From assembly GCA_013396635.1 (NCBI GenBank), contig WBMW01005516.1, positions 125,561 to 189,560 of the forward strand: a stretch of 64,000 nt of DNA, in the 5' to 3' direction. A program made the translations under genes and the position numbers. The DNA comes from Penelope pileata. Lineage: Eukaryota; Chordata; Aves; Galliformes; Cracidae. Shown one piece after another: positions 13,915-25,261 of this stretch. The notes below the pieces were generated by a model. The model was given only the letters and a program-made list of their open reading frames with translations, ran no database searches and was not told the origin of the DNA. Numbering within the stretch: position 1 is the stretch's first letter; the number at the start of each line of letters is the position of its first letter.

Positions 13915-16199
13915 TTTATCAGTGATAATTTGGTTTCCTTTCAGAGAATATGTCCTTTTCTTAGGACATATTCTCAGAGACTTTAGGGCACACCGCAGAA
14001 ATTCTTTGCTGTACAGGTTGCTTGCAGCTGCACTGCTGCACAGTACACTCTGAACTCTGCAGACTACTGCTTTGTTGCTCTTAAGTTTTAAATGGAAATA
14101 CAGAAAAAACTGGTCACATCTTCGAATGTGAGGAACACACACATTTCTCAGGTAATGGGATGATAGGAGCAAAACAGAACATTGTCTAAGCTTTCCTTTT
14201 GCATCCCGAAATAATGATTTCATGCAAAAGATAAAAAATATACATGATTCCAGGAAAAAAAAAAAAAAGGATATAGCCCTATGAAATTGGTTCTCTGCTA
14301 TTAACTGTATTAACTGTTTGTTGGCTAGTTTGTTGCTTGTTATCAGTAACATCACTCAGGAGAAAGTTTGTGTCCTGGTAACTGCTTTAACGAAGTCAGG
14401 CAGGAGATCAAACCTCCATTTTTCATGGCCAGAAAAAAGCTTCCACTTTATTGTTGATGCAGAGAAATGCAGTGGAGAAGACACAATAAGAATAATCTTA
14501 TCTAAGTTTAACCTTCACCAAAATGTTAGAATATGTCTTCATCAAACTGAGACATCTCAGTAAACTCTTTAACAATATAAAGATGCTGTTCCAAAATACT
14601 GTCCCTGGCACAGCATTTAGTGACTCAGCTGCAGCAATGTTATAGTTAAAAGAAGCAAACAATTTTCCACTGTAAATTTGGGCCTTGATGCCCTAAGTAT
14701 CCAGCTGTTAGCTGAAGTTTACATTAATAAAATGTTTGTCCCTACCCAAGGGCTTTCTGAGTAGCCTGTATAAAGAACTCCGGAAAAAATGAAGAGTAGA
14801 TTTGTTCCTAGCAGGCAGGAAGGAAGTTGTCAGGCGGAAAGAGGATATGGACATGTTTGCATGCAAGGGTCAGTATTTGGTTGCTGGATATTTCCTCTGT
14901 GTCCACACGACAAGAAAACCCTTATTTTCCTACACTGGACAAATAGCAGGAAAGGGTGTGAGAGTTATTGAATGACATTGTCATCCTCATCGGTGAGGAA
15001 GGCTGCTTATCAAAACTGATAGCAAAGAACTGAATTTCTGGATCAGACATAATCAGCTGAAATTGTTAAGGATTTCTTATTTCACTTCTTTGCACATTCT
15101 GTACCATTCTTTTCTATAAATTAATTAGTTTCTGCCAGCTTCTTACTCATTGAAGTGCTTAAACTGGATATGGAAAATATTTACAGAATAAAACCTTAAT
15201 AACTATGTTTCAAACAGGGATGTGGAAAAAAAATCAGCCTCCTTTTCGTTGCTTTTTTTTTTGTGATTTTTGTTGTTGTTGTTGTTTTTAACTAAAAGTA
15301 CTAAGATATTAAGAGACTGACAGGAGTCTAACCCATTTGCTTGTCTGTATTGAGAAGATGAGACCTACTGCTCACTAGCCAATAAATAAAACAGCTTCAG
15401 AATATGAATCTGATTCTGGACATGCTCAATTCCATGTTAAATACTTAGAAACTTGACTCATTCCACTCAAGCAAGAGAAGTTACTTGTGTTAGAATTTTC
15501 CTGTGCTTGAAGGAAGGATCATGTGATTAAACTTTGTTTCAACATTCATTTAATTGTGAAAATTATCTTTTTTATGGAATTTAGAAGTTTTCAGAAACTT
15601 ATAGTCTTTTTTTCACATAAGTGTTGACAAAATGTGTTCAAATACAAAAACTCATAACTGAACACAATTTGCTTCTAGTGTAAATTGTCAAAGAAGAGAT
15701 GGAAAGAATTCCAGGTGTACTACTTTAGTGCAGACTTTCCAATCTCATCATGTATGAGTGATGGTAATATGTATGTAGCATGAAGCTATAAGTCTGATTT
15801 GAATTATTACATCCAAAAGACAATGTAAGCTAATATGTGTTTCATAGGATTTAAGTTAAAAAACTGGTACAACTCAAAAGAACACAGGCACAACGTTTCC
15901 TTGTGATATTGGAGAATCATTTGCATTCACTGAATGCTAAATTATGGATTCTGGATTGAGCTGGTTGTGGAACACAGCACAATGTACTCCATAACTGCAT
16001 TTTTTCACACAGCTGTGCATGTATGTATTTATTGCATTAATCTACATAATGGCAAACAGACATCAGAAAGTTGCAGGAGAGGTCATGCATTTACAGCAGA
16101 TGAGACAAGGCTGGAGCATGATTAATTGTTTTGTGGGCCTTGAACTACAGGGACATAAATAAAGTATCCTCTGGGCTACACTGGAGATCTAGTTCAAAA
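13915..16199. other. AT-rich non-coding stretch
   Basis: No gene was recognised. The 163-codon minus-strand open frame ending at 13864 runs through a poly-A tract (read as phenylalanine) and the TC repeat, and shows no domain. A (TTG)n run lies at 15270-15287. Confidence 0.6.
15270..15287. repeat. (TTG)n microsatellite
   Basis: About six TTG units lie just downstream of a ten-T run. It is simple trinucleotide sequence. Confidence 0.85.
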
Positions 16200-16247
16200 G
16201 AATAAATAAATAAATAAATAAATAGACAGACAGACAGACAGACAGAT
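16200..16247. repeat. (AAAT)n-(GACA)n compound microsatellite
   Basis: About six AAAT units (16200-16224) are followed without a gap by about five GACA units (to 16246). Both arrays are nearly perfect, which suggests a recently active, polymorphic tract. Confidence 0.95.
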
Positions 16248-18454
16248 AAGAAGATGATGGAACAAAATATATTCCTTTCTTTGTTGTTTAGTGGTGTTTT
16301 CTCCAACACATACAATTTACCTGAGAAATGTTCCTGCACAGTCATAACTTCTAATGTGTTCAATATGATAAACGTTGCATTTGCACCACTACATCTCTTC
16401 TACAGCTACTGCAACAATAAACAAGTCTTCTTTGGTTATTTTAACAGATCTGAGGTCACATGCAGTTTTGAGTCACGGCCAGAAACATTTATGTTCTTAG
16501 CCAGTCTTTAATATTGTTTACATGATATGTGATGGAATTATTTAACTGCTTATTTTTAAGACGACATCTATGTTCTTTGTTTTATTGTTAATTCCGTATT
16601 AAGATAACGTCTCTTTGTGTCACCAACATACTAGGCAATTCAATTAATAAGTATTTAATTTGTAGCACAAGTCTTTCACAGCATAGAAATTCCATAAACC
16701 TCATCATACTTAACTGCTATATTCAGGGGAAATTAATTAATTGTTTCCTTAGATTACTAAACAGAAAAGGCTATGCTGAGTAAATACATGGTACGATTCA
16801 TGATATTGCTATAGCACAGGTGTTGTTTCATTTAGGTGTAAAATCCCCACAGAGGCCAGAGACAGTAGAGAATTAGTCCCAAAGTCTCAGAGAAAGGATA
16901 GAATTTGAGAATGTGAGGGGAAATCTCTTTGATATTTACCATCATGAATCATATCACAGCCTAGTTTCCTCCCCACCCTCACAAATACAGTGGATAAACA
17001 GAAGATCTGGTATATCAAAGAGGCAGTAGTCGAACACAATCATTGCAACTTTAAACTTGCACATGCTTCCTTTCAAAGCTGATAGCCTCCAAAGTATCGA
17101 GAGAGGCACAATGTTATCTTCACTGCTACTCTGAAAATTTAATGTGGCTTTTTCATAAGGGTCTGATAGGAAAAAAATGTAGTGGTTATAGGAGAGATTC
17201 TTTCTGCTCTGTTCTGAAAAAATTGTAACAGATCAAAATCAAGGTAACCCCTGCAGCTAGCCCTGATCCTTTGAACACTGACATAAATCACATCAATTTT
17301 GTTGTGTTCTGACTTATCTTAAGTAGAAAGCAAACTGTTTCTTTCCAGTCTAAGTTGTGATCAGAGGGATTGTAGGAACTCTTGCCAAAGGCTCAAGACA
17401 ATGACCGAGTCTGCAGAACAAAAAAAAAATTTAAAAAGTGAAAGAAAAAATATAAAACCATCTTAAAAGCAGAGAAGATTGGCATGTAGTGGCATAGGCT
17501 GAAGAGAATACTACTAGCATGGCAACTTTAAAAAAAAGGTCAAACACATTAAAGTAAGAATTTTTGCAAAGTAAAAATGTATAAAGAGGAAAAGCTTGGC
17601 CTTCTAGAGAAAATTGTAAAGCTCTTCCCAGGAAATGAATAAAAGCTCATGGACTCTTCTTGTTCCAGGGCTGTACCTTGAACTTTATGAATTGAATTTC
17701 ATTTGAATGGTGAATACAATCTTAGGCTTATTCACTGAAAAAAAATGAAAAAAACCCTGATAACTGAAAAAAAAATATTCCTAGAGCAGTGAAAGAGGTC
17801 AGCTTTCTTCATTTAAGCACTGTGAGCACTCATTAATGAAGTAAAATGTTTTATGTTTTAATGGGCTTTGCTTTCCCACAAGAAAATGGTATTCTCATTA
17901 TTTCTCTCTGTCATTTCCTTCTTAAAGTAAAATGTCTAATTGTTCCTGTTTTATATATTGAGAAACTGAGGCATGGATAATTTTCTTAAAAAAAATAGGC
18001 ATTTTTGGAATAGGAAATCAGGCTTAGAACCCGAGTTCCTTCATTTCTAGTAAGACAGTCTATCCAGTGGGCCGCATTTCTTCCTGTAGAAGACAGTCCA
18101 CACAGCTGCTATACAATATCAGTTGGGATTTTATTTTTCATTAGTTTGCACGCCATCTGTCCTGTGAGTGAAAAACAAGAAGCTATTTAAACATTCCTCT
18201 CCACTGATCTCTTTCCTTCCTTCCGTCCGCCAATGGGCTGGGGAACAGAATGGTTTTTAAAATTACAGTTTATATAGATGCGTAGATATGCTTATAACTT
18301 AAGACAATATTCCCTGAAAATCCTGTGACCACTTTGGAGAAATACATTTTTCCCCTTTTCCAAGTAAAATACTGCCAGGCTAGGAAAGTAATGATTACAC
18401 TCCTGGGAAGTTACTGAAATGACTTGCATTGCTGTATATACGCAGGCAATATGC
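16248..18454. other. AT-rich non-coding stretch
   Basis: No gene or transposon was recognised. Short A-runs occur near 17422, 17743 and 17768. Open frames stay below 90 codons. Confidence 0.6.
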
Positions 18455-18541
18455 ACCTCTTATCTCCCTCTCCCCTTCTCTTCATCCCATAATCTCTCTC
18501 TCCCTATTTCTCTCTCCATTTCTTCCACTCTTTTCTTCTCA
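18455..18541 (+). other. Long pyrimidine tract ending in an acceptor-like CTTCTCAG
   Basis: About 85 bases are overwhelmingly C and T and end in TTTTCTTCTCAG at 18541, with no earlier AG close by. That is the form of a strong vertebrate 3' splice site. The sequence downstream has no clear donor or conserved frame, so this may be only a degenerate pyrimidine repeat. It carries little weight as gene evidence. Confidence 0.3.
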
Positions 18542-19199
18542 GTCAATGAATGTAGCAACAAACGTAAAAGTATTTCTTTCCCCTTTCCATTACATAGCAA
18601 GCTTACTCTTCTGGCTTTGTCAGACGAGCTCTGGCCATTCTTGCTATGATAATTTCTGTGTTCTCACCCCTGGCTGTCTCTTCCCTATTTCTGCAGGAGG
18701 ATAGGGATGTTAAGAGAAGGAAATATATGTCCATGCTTTAACATGGACACTAAATAAGGTAGTTGTGATGAACACAAGCTGAGCTGTGGTTGCATTGCTT
18801 TTCGCTGACTCTTCTGCAGAGGCTACTGTAAGCTCTAGCATAGAAGAAGAATCAGCTGTGGGTAAAATCTTACACTAGTCCAGAAACACCTGCCAGACTC
18901 CATCTGGCATTGCTTTTTGATGCTTTGGGCCTTTTTCTCTTGCTGTACACTGGCAGCTCCAAGTGGATTCAGAACAGGTGCATCATTTTCCTGGAACAGC
19001 CAAATGGCTGTAGAAGCCAAAGACAAATATCACGCAGTAAGAAGGCTTCTATTTTGCCTTACCATCCATTCACATAGACAAAAAAGATCTCATTCTACAA
19101 ATCTCTTGTCCCGCTCCAATTATTGGAGTGAGGAGAGATTCTTTAACATACCTGGAGTGAGATTAAGACACAAATGAGGACAAATTTTGTCCGACCAGT
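18542..19199. other. Non-coding stretch of intermediate GC
   Basis: No recognisable gene. Open frames at 18835-19026 (minus) and 18917-19177 (plus) overlap each other and have no known motif. Confidence 0.5.
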
Positions 19200-19584
19200 T
19201 TAATAGGAATTCTGGTCAGTGAGGGAGATGGGGATGGGAAAGCAGGCGACAGAAAAAGGATAGGAAATAAGAGCGAGGGTTACATATAAAAAAGTAGGGA
19301 CAGTTACCACCATGGATCCCACGCCGTTGTATCGGTCCAGGAATATCTTCAGGCCTGTGTGGGAGCGAGGGAGCAAGAGCGCAGGGGAGCAGCAGCAAGC
19401 AGGAATCAGGCCAGCAGGTCTCAGGCAGCAGGCACCAGGCGAAGCAGGAGCAGACATCAGGAGAAGCAGGCATCAGGAGACACCGTCAGGCATTGGGCCA
19501 TCAGGCAGGAAGCAGGAGACAACAAATAGGCATCAGGTAGCTGGGAAGCAGGACCTCATGTCAAGCAGCAGGACGTACCAGCAC

Positions 19585-19647
19585 CAGTCAGATATCAGTC
19601 AGATATCAGTCAGATATCAGTCAGATATCAGTCAGATATCAGTCAGA
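19585..19647. repeat. 11-bp tandem repeat, 5.7 copies
   Basis: The unit CAGTCAGATAT is repeated five times perfectly (19585-19639) and then partially (CAGTCAGA, 19640-19647). Identity between units implies recent expansion. Because 11 is not a multiple of three, any reading frame through it shifts register in every unit. Confidence 0.97.
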
Positions 19648-19887
19648 CAGGAGCAGGTAGGCAACTCTCGTTTCTCTGTTGGAGGAGGTCTTCTTATCCT
19701 CCTTTTCGGCCAGCATGGCCTTCCTGGGCACCCAGGTATGTCAGGTATCACACGAACGGGCTTGCCCGTTCCCTTCGGTGGTTGCCTCCCTCAAGGCTCC
19801 AGTCTGAAAGGCTGCTCGATGGCCGTTTAGCGGCTGCTTGTCTCTCATTGTCCCTGGTCTGCAAGCCTTAGGGCAGCAGGCAGGTGG

Positions 19888-19933
19888 GCAAGCTTTGAGA
19901 CAAACGAGTTCTCACAGCAAGCTTTGAGACAAA
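19888..19933. repeat. 17-bp direct repeat, 29 bp apart
   Basis: GCAAGCTTTGAGACAAA occurs at 19888-19904 and again at 19917-19933. It is a small local duplication at the right edge of the GC-rich block. Confidence 0.95.
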
Positions 19934-19935
19934 AG

Positions 19936-22696
19936 GTTCCGAAACAGTCTCTTACACCTCTGTTGCATACTGAATGTGGATCGGGTTCAGTCAAGAGAAC
20001 AAGCTGTTCTGGCTGTGTATTCTTCAAGAGGATACAAGGGTGCTCTGACCTGTTGGTCCTGGATATCTCTTGGGAACTGCTGGTGTAAAAGATTTCCCTT
20101 TGTTTAATCAAGATATGTAAGGCTTTGTCAAAGACCTGTCTTCTATTTTGGAAATACTGTTTTTATCAGAAATATCTAGCTTTTGCTGGCTACCTGTCAA
20201 GATCTGGATATTTCTTAAAGCATTTTGTTTAGGAAAAAGTTCACTTTTAAGGGAGAAGGAAGTGGTTCAGAATGTTCTGGATTAAAATGTGTTATCTTCT
20301 GAAAGAAAATTCATGGTGAATGCCTGAAAAACAATTGCCAATTCATGACTAATAGAAGTTTGCACTATCAGTGACTAGTTTTCAGGGAGCTGAACCCCTC
20401 ATCTCCTAAGGATTTTCACTGTCTCTCTGAGCACTTGAAAATTCTGTAAACCCTGCTCCTTTTACATGTTAGACTAGTGTATTTTTAGCAGCAGTCCTGC
20501 GATAAGCAGGCGAATCATGAGGCGAATTGCTGCTTTGTACATACCAAATCCTTATGAATCTTGATTTCCATTTAGAATGGTGTAATTCATGTGAACATTT
20601 CTCACATACTCAGTAGCAATGGGAATATGGGGTTGGATTTCTGACTTCTAGATTTGCTTCATTAGAGGGAAAGAGAACCTCTGGTTTTTGTCAGAGATAA
20701 CATGATGTACACCGAAAGTGTCTTTCAGCCATTTGTGTTAAAATAACAGTAGTAAGATGCAATGTAATTAGCATTGCTACATTAGTAGTAACATTAGTTA
20801 CTCCTGTTTTTCATATTCCTTCTAGCTGACCGTATATTCTGCTTCATGTTGGAGAAATGCCTGTTATCTGTGAAGTAAACTTTTTATTCTCCAAGCAAAT
20901 ATTTTACTGCAAGATCCTAAATTATAAGTTCAGATTATATTTTGCAAGCAGTTACATTTTTAATTATATCCTTTGATTCAAATAGAAACACTATCTATAA
21001 GAATATCTATAAGAACTGTTCAGTGATCTTGATCCTGCCTTTCAAATCAGAACTTACAAAACAGTTTGTGATTCTGTTCTGGCTTTTTACAATATCCTTA
21101 GCTGTAAGAAACAATCCCCATCACCATTTAAAGGGAGAGCAAAATCGAAATAATTTCAGCTTTTCTTTCTGGGGTTTTCTTATCAATTTCACTCCAACAG
21201 TTTCCTCTTCACAAGGTTATGCCAATACTTTCAGCCAAACCGTAAGGCATGTGTCTGACTTTGGTGCTGGTCTCCAAAGAGAAAGTTTTGGCTGGCAAGG
21301 AAGAGGTTTTAGGTTCCACAACATTTGCTTGTCTGGAAGATTGCACTAAGGGGAAACAGTCTAGACATACAAACCTTTCTTTCCAGGACTGATTTTCCTT
21401 CCCAGGCTCTGTGTGTGGCCTTTTCTCTACTTTCCATTTTCAAGTCTTTAATCTTTTTCTCAAGTCAAGTGACTGCACATTACTCTGTGTCCTTCTCAGA
21501 CTTTGAGTGTGGCACCTGAGAGACATTGCCTTGAGCAACACTCATTGCTAAGAGCTTTTGACAAGGTATTTGATCCCCTTCTTCCATTTCTAGATGAAAT
21601 GGACAAATTTATGTGATTTTTTCATTTCCTTCAAGAGTGAATATATCGCAGAGGAAACCTCCCAACATAAATCATAACCAAATCATTTCAGTTTAGCTGT
21701 TAGAGGATTGGGTGGTCCTGTGGTTTGCAGGTCAAAGTATTAGCACATCCTTAGTATGATAAGAGATGTACAAACAGCTACACCCACTCTATCCAGGGGT
21801 GATTCATTTTATAGAGGGGAGGGGATATTTCCGCAACTGTCCTCCTGAGGGGATGTACATCAGAAAAGCATGCTTAATCACCGGTGGGAGTTCCATGGAA
21901 GTTCTACTGGTGGAAGTTGCAAGAAGGTCATCTGAATCAGTGTGTCCCCTGGCTGCCTTGCCGGCGTTCCTTTACAAGTTGTGCCATGCTCCTTAGGTGA
22001 TCATGCTAGCACTCTGTCTCAGGGTTATTGGTTGTAGAGGATTTCTGCTGCTGAAGACCTTCTCAAGGAAAGCTCCTTTCACTCCCGGTTCTCAGATGTT
22101 TGGAATAAACCCAAAATGAGTGTGGTTCTTCTGCTAATTAGAAGGTGCTCAGATGTTACTAGTGCTGTTTGTTCTGTGTCCAATTCTTGATGATCCAATG
22201 AATGAAAATGATAGCAAAAACATAGTAGAGATGTGACAGGGATAATTCCCTTGGTGAAGACTTGACAGATATGTAAAGAACATAAAAACATGAAATTTAA
22301 AATAATTAGGCTCTTTGATTAAACAAACAATCAATCAAATTGCTCTTTTATTTTATTCTTTCACAAACAGTACTTTAAAAACAACAGCTGATTTGGAATG
22401 TTGTATTACTAATACATATAGGAGTGCTTCAGCTAGACTAGTTCTCACAATAGTACAACTGATAGGCAACAAGTTTTAAAGACTTTAAAAAAAATCATTA
22501 AAAAGCACAATGATAGGCTACCAACAAACTTCAAACTGATAATGCCAAATCTTTAACTCCTTCTAGCTCTTTGAATTTTTTTTCATTCTACATCACAGAG
22601 TAACTATAGCGATGTAGAACAGATAAGGCCAGAGCTCATATAGAAGTGGATTTCAACTATGCTGCTGAGAGGATGCATACAAGACACAATGTATCT
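19936..22696. other. Non-coding stretch
   Basis: No gene was recognised. A 135-codon plus-strand frame at 20942-21349 has no known motif, biased AT-driven residues in its first half and no supporting promoter or splice context. I treat it as chance. Confidence 0.55.
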
Positions 22697-22790
22697 TAGA
22701 ATCATAGAATGGTTTGGGATGGAAGGGACCTTAGAGATCATCTTGCTCCAACCCTCCTGCTAGGGGCAAGGATACCTCCCACTAGACCAT
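22697..22790 (-). repeat. CR1 LINE 3' tail fragment
   Basis: The plus strand reads AGAATCATAGAATGGTTTGG, then GGAAGGGACCTTAGAGATCAT, then CTCCAACCCTCCTGC and CCACTAGACCAT. This is the reverse complement of the CR1 3' untranslated region and tail. About 95 bp are recognisable, and the inner boundary is approximate. The copy is heavily 5'-truncated. Confidence 0.93.
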
Positions 22791-25224
22791 ATATCTGGTC
22801 TTCCTAGATATTTCTGGTTATTAGATTATGATGATCCCTGTGGCACCAAGTTTTTAAAAGGGTATGTTCACATCCATCTAGATATGACACGCAGAATGCA
22901 TATCTCTCAAGAGGAGGAGCCAGCCTTGTGGCTTTGACAGAGTCCTACTGCCCTGGGGGAGTTCTTCAGATCCAGAGACTGAAGGAAGCTAGATATTTAG
23001 CGAGGGGTATATGAGTTCAGGAATGGGATTAAAGTATATGTTGCTTTAGTGCCTGTGGAAAATATTAAAAATGTTATTAGAAATTGAGATGTAACACTCC
23101 TCTCATGTGTACCATCCTTCCATGAGGTATTTGTAAGCTGTGGGAGCTCAGTTGCTCTTAATTCTTTTTTTTGTGGCAGAAAACGCATGGCTTCTGTCAG
23201 GACATAGATAATATTGGCTTTCCTCTTCCCACACTATCTGCAGGGGTAGCAACTAGAAAATATATTTCCTTTTTCTTATGCCAGTTTCAGATTTTATTGC
23301 CACTTGGTATAACAATTGCAAGTAAGTCCTAAAATAATGACCAAACTTAAGAAGTCCTTCTTCCTTTAAAGGAACAGAGGACTGAAAAATTAATCTTTCC
23401 CATCTTGGTCACTTTTCCCACTGGATTTTTTCAGACACCTTTGAACAGATGTCTTTCTTGATCTACTTTCAATGGCAAAATGCAATTCAAAAACAGAAAA
23501 CAAATCTGAAAACAAAAAAATCCCTGATAATGGTAAAAATGTGACTGTGCTGCAACACTAATCCTTTCTAAATGAATCTTCACTGAAAATTCTAATGCAG
23601 TGAATTCGTCTCTTAATACTGCGCATGCTTTCAGGGCAAAGTAGAATAAGTAAGGACTGTAGCCTGCAGGGGCTGCTGTCATGCAAGGATAATTATACTA
23701 GGATGGAACAAACAATCAAACTCTAAGGACAGATGTTGTTTGGCTTTGTTTTATGTTAAGGGCTAGGTTAATGTTCCACATTAACAGAAACAGTATCTTT
23801 TTGTGGAAGTCTTGGGATAGTTTCCAGAACTGAATAAGAACTAAGGCATATACTTTTCAACATGTTGGGATCTCCTATCTGAAAGGATGTCCTGTTTACA
23901 TTTTGTGCTCTAGCTAAGTAATTATGCTGCTTGAGTGCTCCAGAAATGAGGTGAAATATAAGAGGGGAAGATGGCTTGAAATGGATTTTCACACAAGTTT
24001 GAAAAATGACACTTGCATGACCCCTGTCATCAAACCATTTGGGATTAGTCCTACAAAGGTATATATTTAACAAGAATAGGCACTGAGAAGGGAGAGGCCT
24101 TGGTATCCATGGAATGTATTTTGGGTGGTTTAAAACCTTTTTTCATCCTTTCAAAAAGAAAATAGGGAGTGGCTGATAATGTGGCTAACAGCCTGTCTCA
24201 TTTTATGAAGTGACCTGTGTAGGTAACCAAATACTGGTGAATCTAGCACTAGCATAAAGCTGCATCAAGGAATAACATAACAAATAAGGGGATAGATTCT
24301 TATTTAAGTCAGCTGTTTGTGACATAAAGACTTTCTAGATCAGAATGGTAACATATAACACAGGGTTTTTATTATACAATATGAAAAGCAGCAGAAAGTC
24401 TCACTGGTTTAAGGTGGAATTAATTTTTGTATGGGGGTGGCAATTATTTTTTGGTGGGTGGCAGAAGCAGCTTGTAATCAAAAGAGGAAACCAAAGCGCT
24501 AAATGTAGAGATTTGTTTGAAGTGATTCTAGTATTAGCAGAAATCTAAGGTGTTGCTTTTACAAAGTAAATGCCATAGTATCTTGTGTTTTCTGTAGCTG
24601 AAGTATAAATCAAAGGTGTTATGACATTACACGGTTGTGGCTCTGTGGTGTCTCTTGAAGTTCAGAGCCCTTCATTCTCCTGGTAAAGTGCTCTCTAACC
24701 AGTGGGAAAACTAATATATAAATCCAGGGAATTCTGGAAAGAAACCATGTTTATTTAACACACATTGTTCATTTATTTTTATATTCATCTGTGATACCAC
24801 AACACATAGAAGTATTCCTATGTGTTCATATCATAAACCCAGCCAGGTTGCGAGTGTTTTAGGTAATACATAAACACAGAGAAAAGGATCTCTTTTTCTC
24901 CCCACTTCCCAAACTAAAATAGTTTCAAATTTGAATGTAGGTGAAACATAGCAGACTAGTGGGAAACTACCTAAAAAATGATAATAGTAAATATGGTATG
25001 TAATGCTTCTGCACACCCACGGCTTAACTGCTGTCAAGATTTGGTAGACTTCCAGGAAATGGAAAAAATTAAGGCACAGTTTGATAAAGTGTTAATTTTT
25101 CAAATGTTTATGGGGAGCTTTACAACCCTGTCCAAGGGATACTGATGGGCACACTTCTGTTCTCACTGTGACCTCCTGAAGCTAACTAAAATTAACAAAT
25201 TTTCATTGCACCATCCGGGACTAG

Positions 25225-25226
<2 letters not shown>
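22791..25226. other. Non-coding stretch
   Basis: Nothing recognisable. Open frames up to 101 codons (23768-24073, minus) show no motif. Confidence 0.55.

Positions 25227-25260
<34 letters not shown>
25227..25260. repeat. (CT)17 microsatellite
   Basis: Seventeen uninterrupted CT dinucleotides. The perfection and length suggest a polymorphic locus. Confidence 0.97.

Positions 25261-25261
<1 letters not shown>

Larger units (their letters stand above)
19200..19935. other. GC- and CpG-richer block of unknown origin (promoter-, LTR- or satellite-like)
   Basis: This is the clearest compositional anomaly in the window. It contains a TATA-like CATATAAAAAAG at 19283-19294 and an ATG in good initiation context (ACCACCATGG) at 19312. 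A 172-codon plus-strand open frame runs 19312-19830. Imperfect CAGG/CATCAGG repeats fill about 19380-19560, and a perfect 11-bp tandem array follows. Palindromes lie at 19723-19736 and 19754-19771. The predicted protein is low in complexity and resembles nothing I know. The ATG lies only about 25-30 bases after the TATA-like site, which argues against ordinary use of that ATG. Minus-strand frames are also open here, as expected from GC content. Alternatives are an endogenous retroviral LTR (on the minus strand a CTATTAAAC lies near 19199), a lineage-specific repeat or a non-coding RNA promoter. Confidence 0.4.

Noticed and set aside
13864..14355. 163-codon minus-strand open frame
   Set aside because: It runs through a TC microsatellite and a poly-A tract, has no domain I recognise and has no splice or promoter support.
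19585..19647. CRISPR-like array
   Set aside because: The units are directly contiguous 11-mers without spacers, in a vertebrate context.
19312..19830. 172-codon open frame with good initiation context as a real protein-coding gene
   Set aside because: The product is low-complexity, crosses an 11-bp (non-triplet) array and starts too close to the TATA-like site. I describe it only as part of the block.
20942..21349. 135-codon plus-strand open frame
   Set aside because: Residue composition follows local base composition, there is no motif, and nothing around it suggests a gene.
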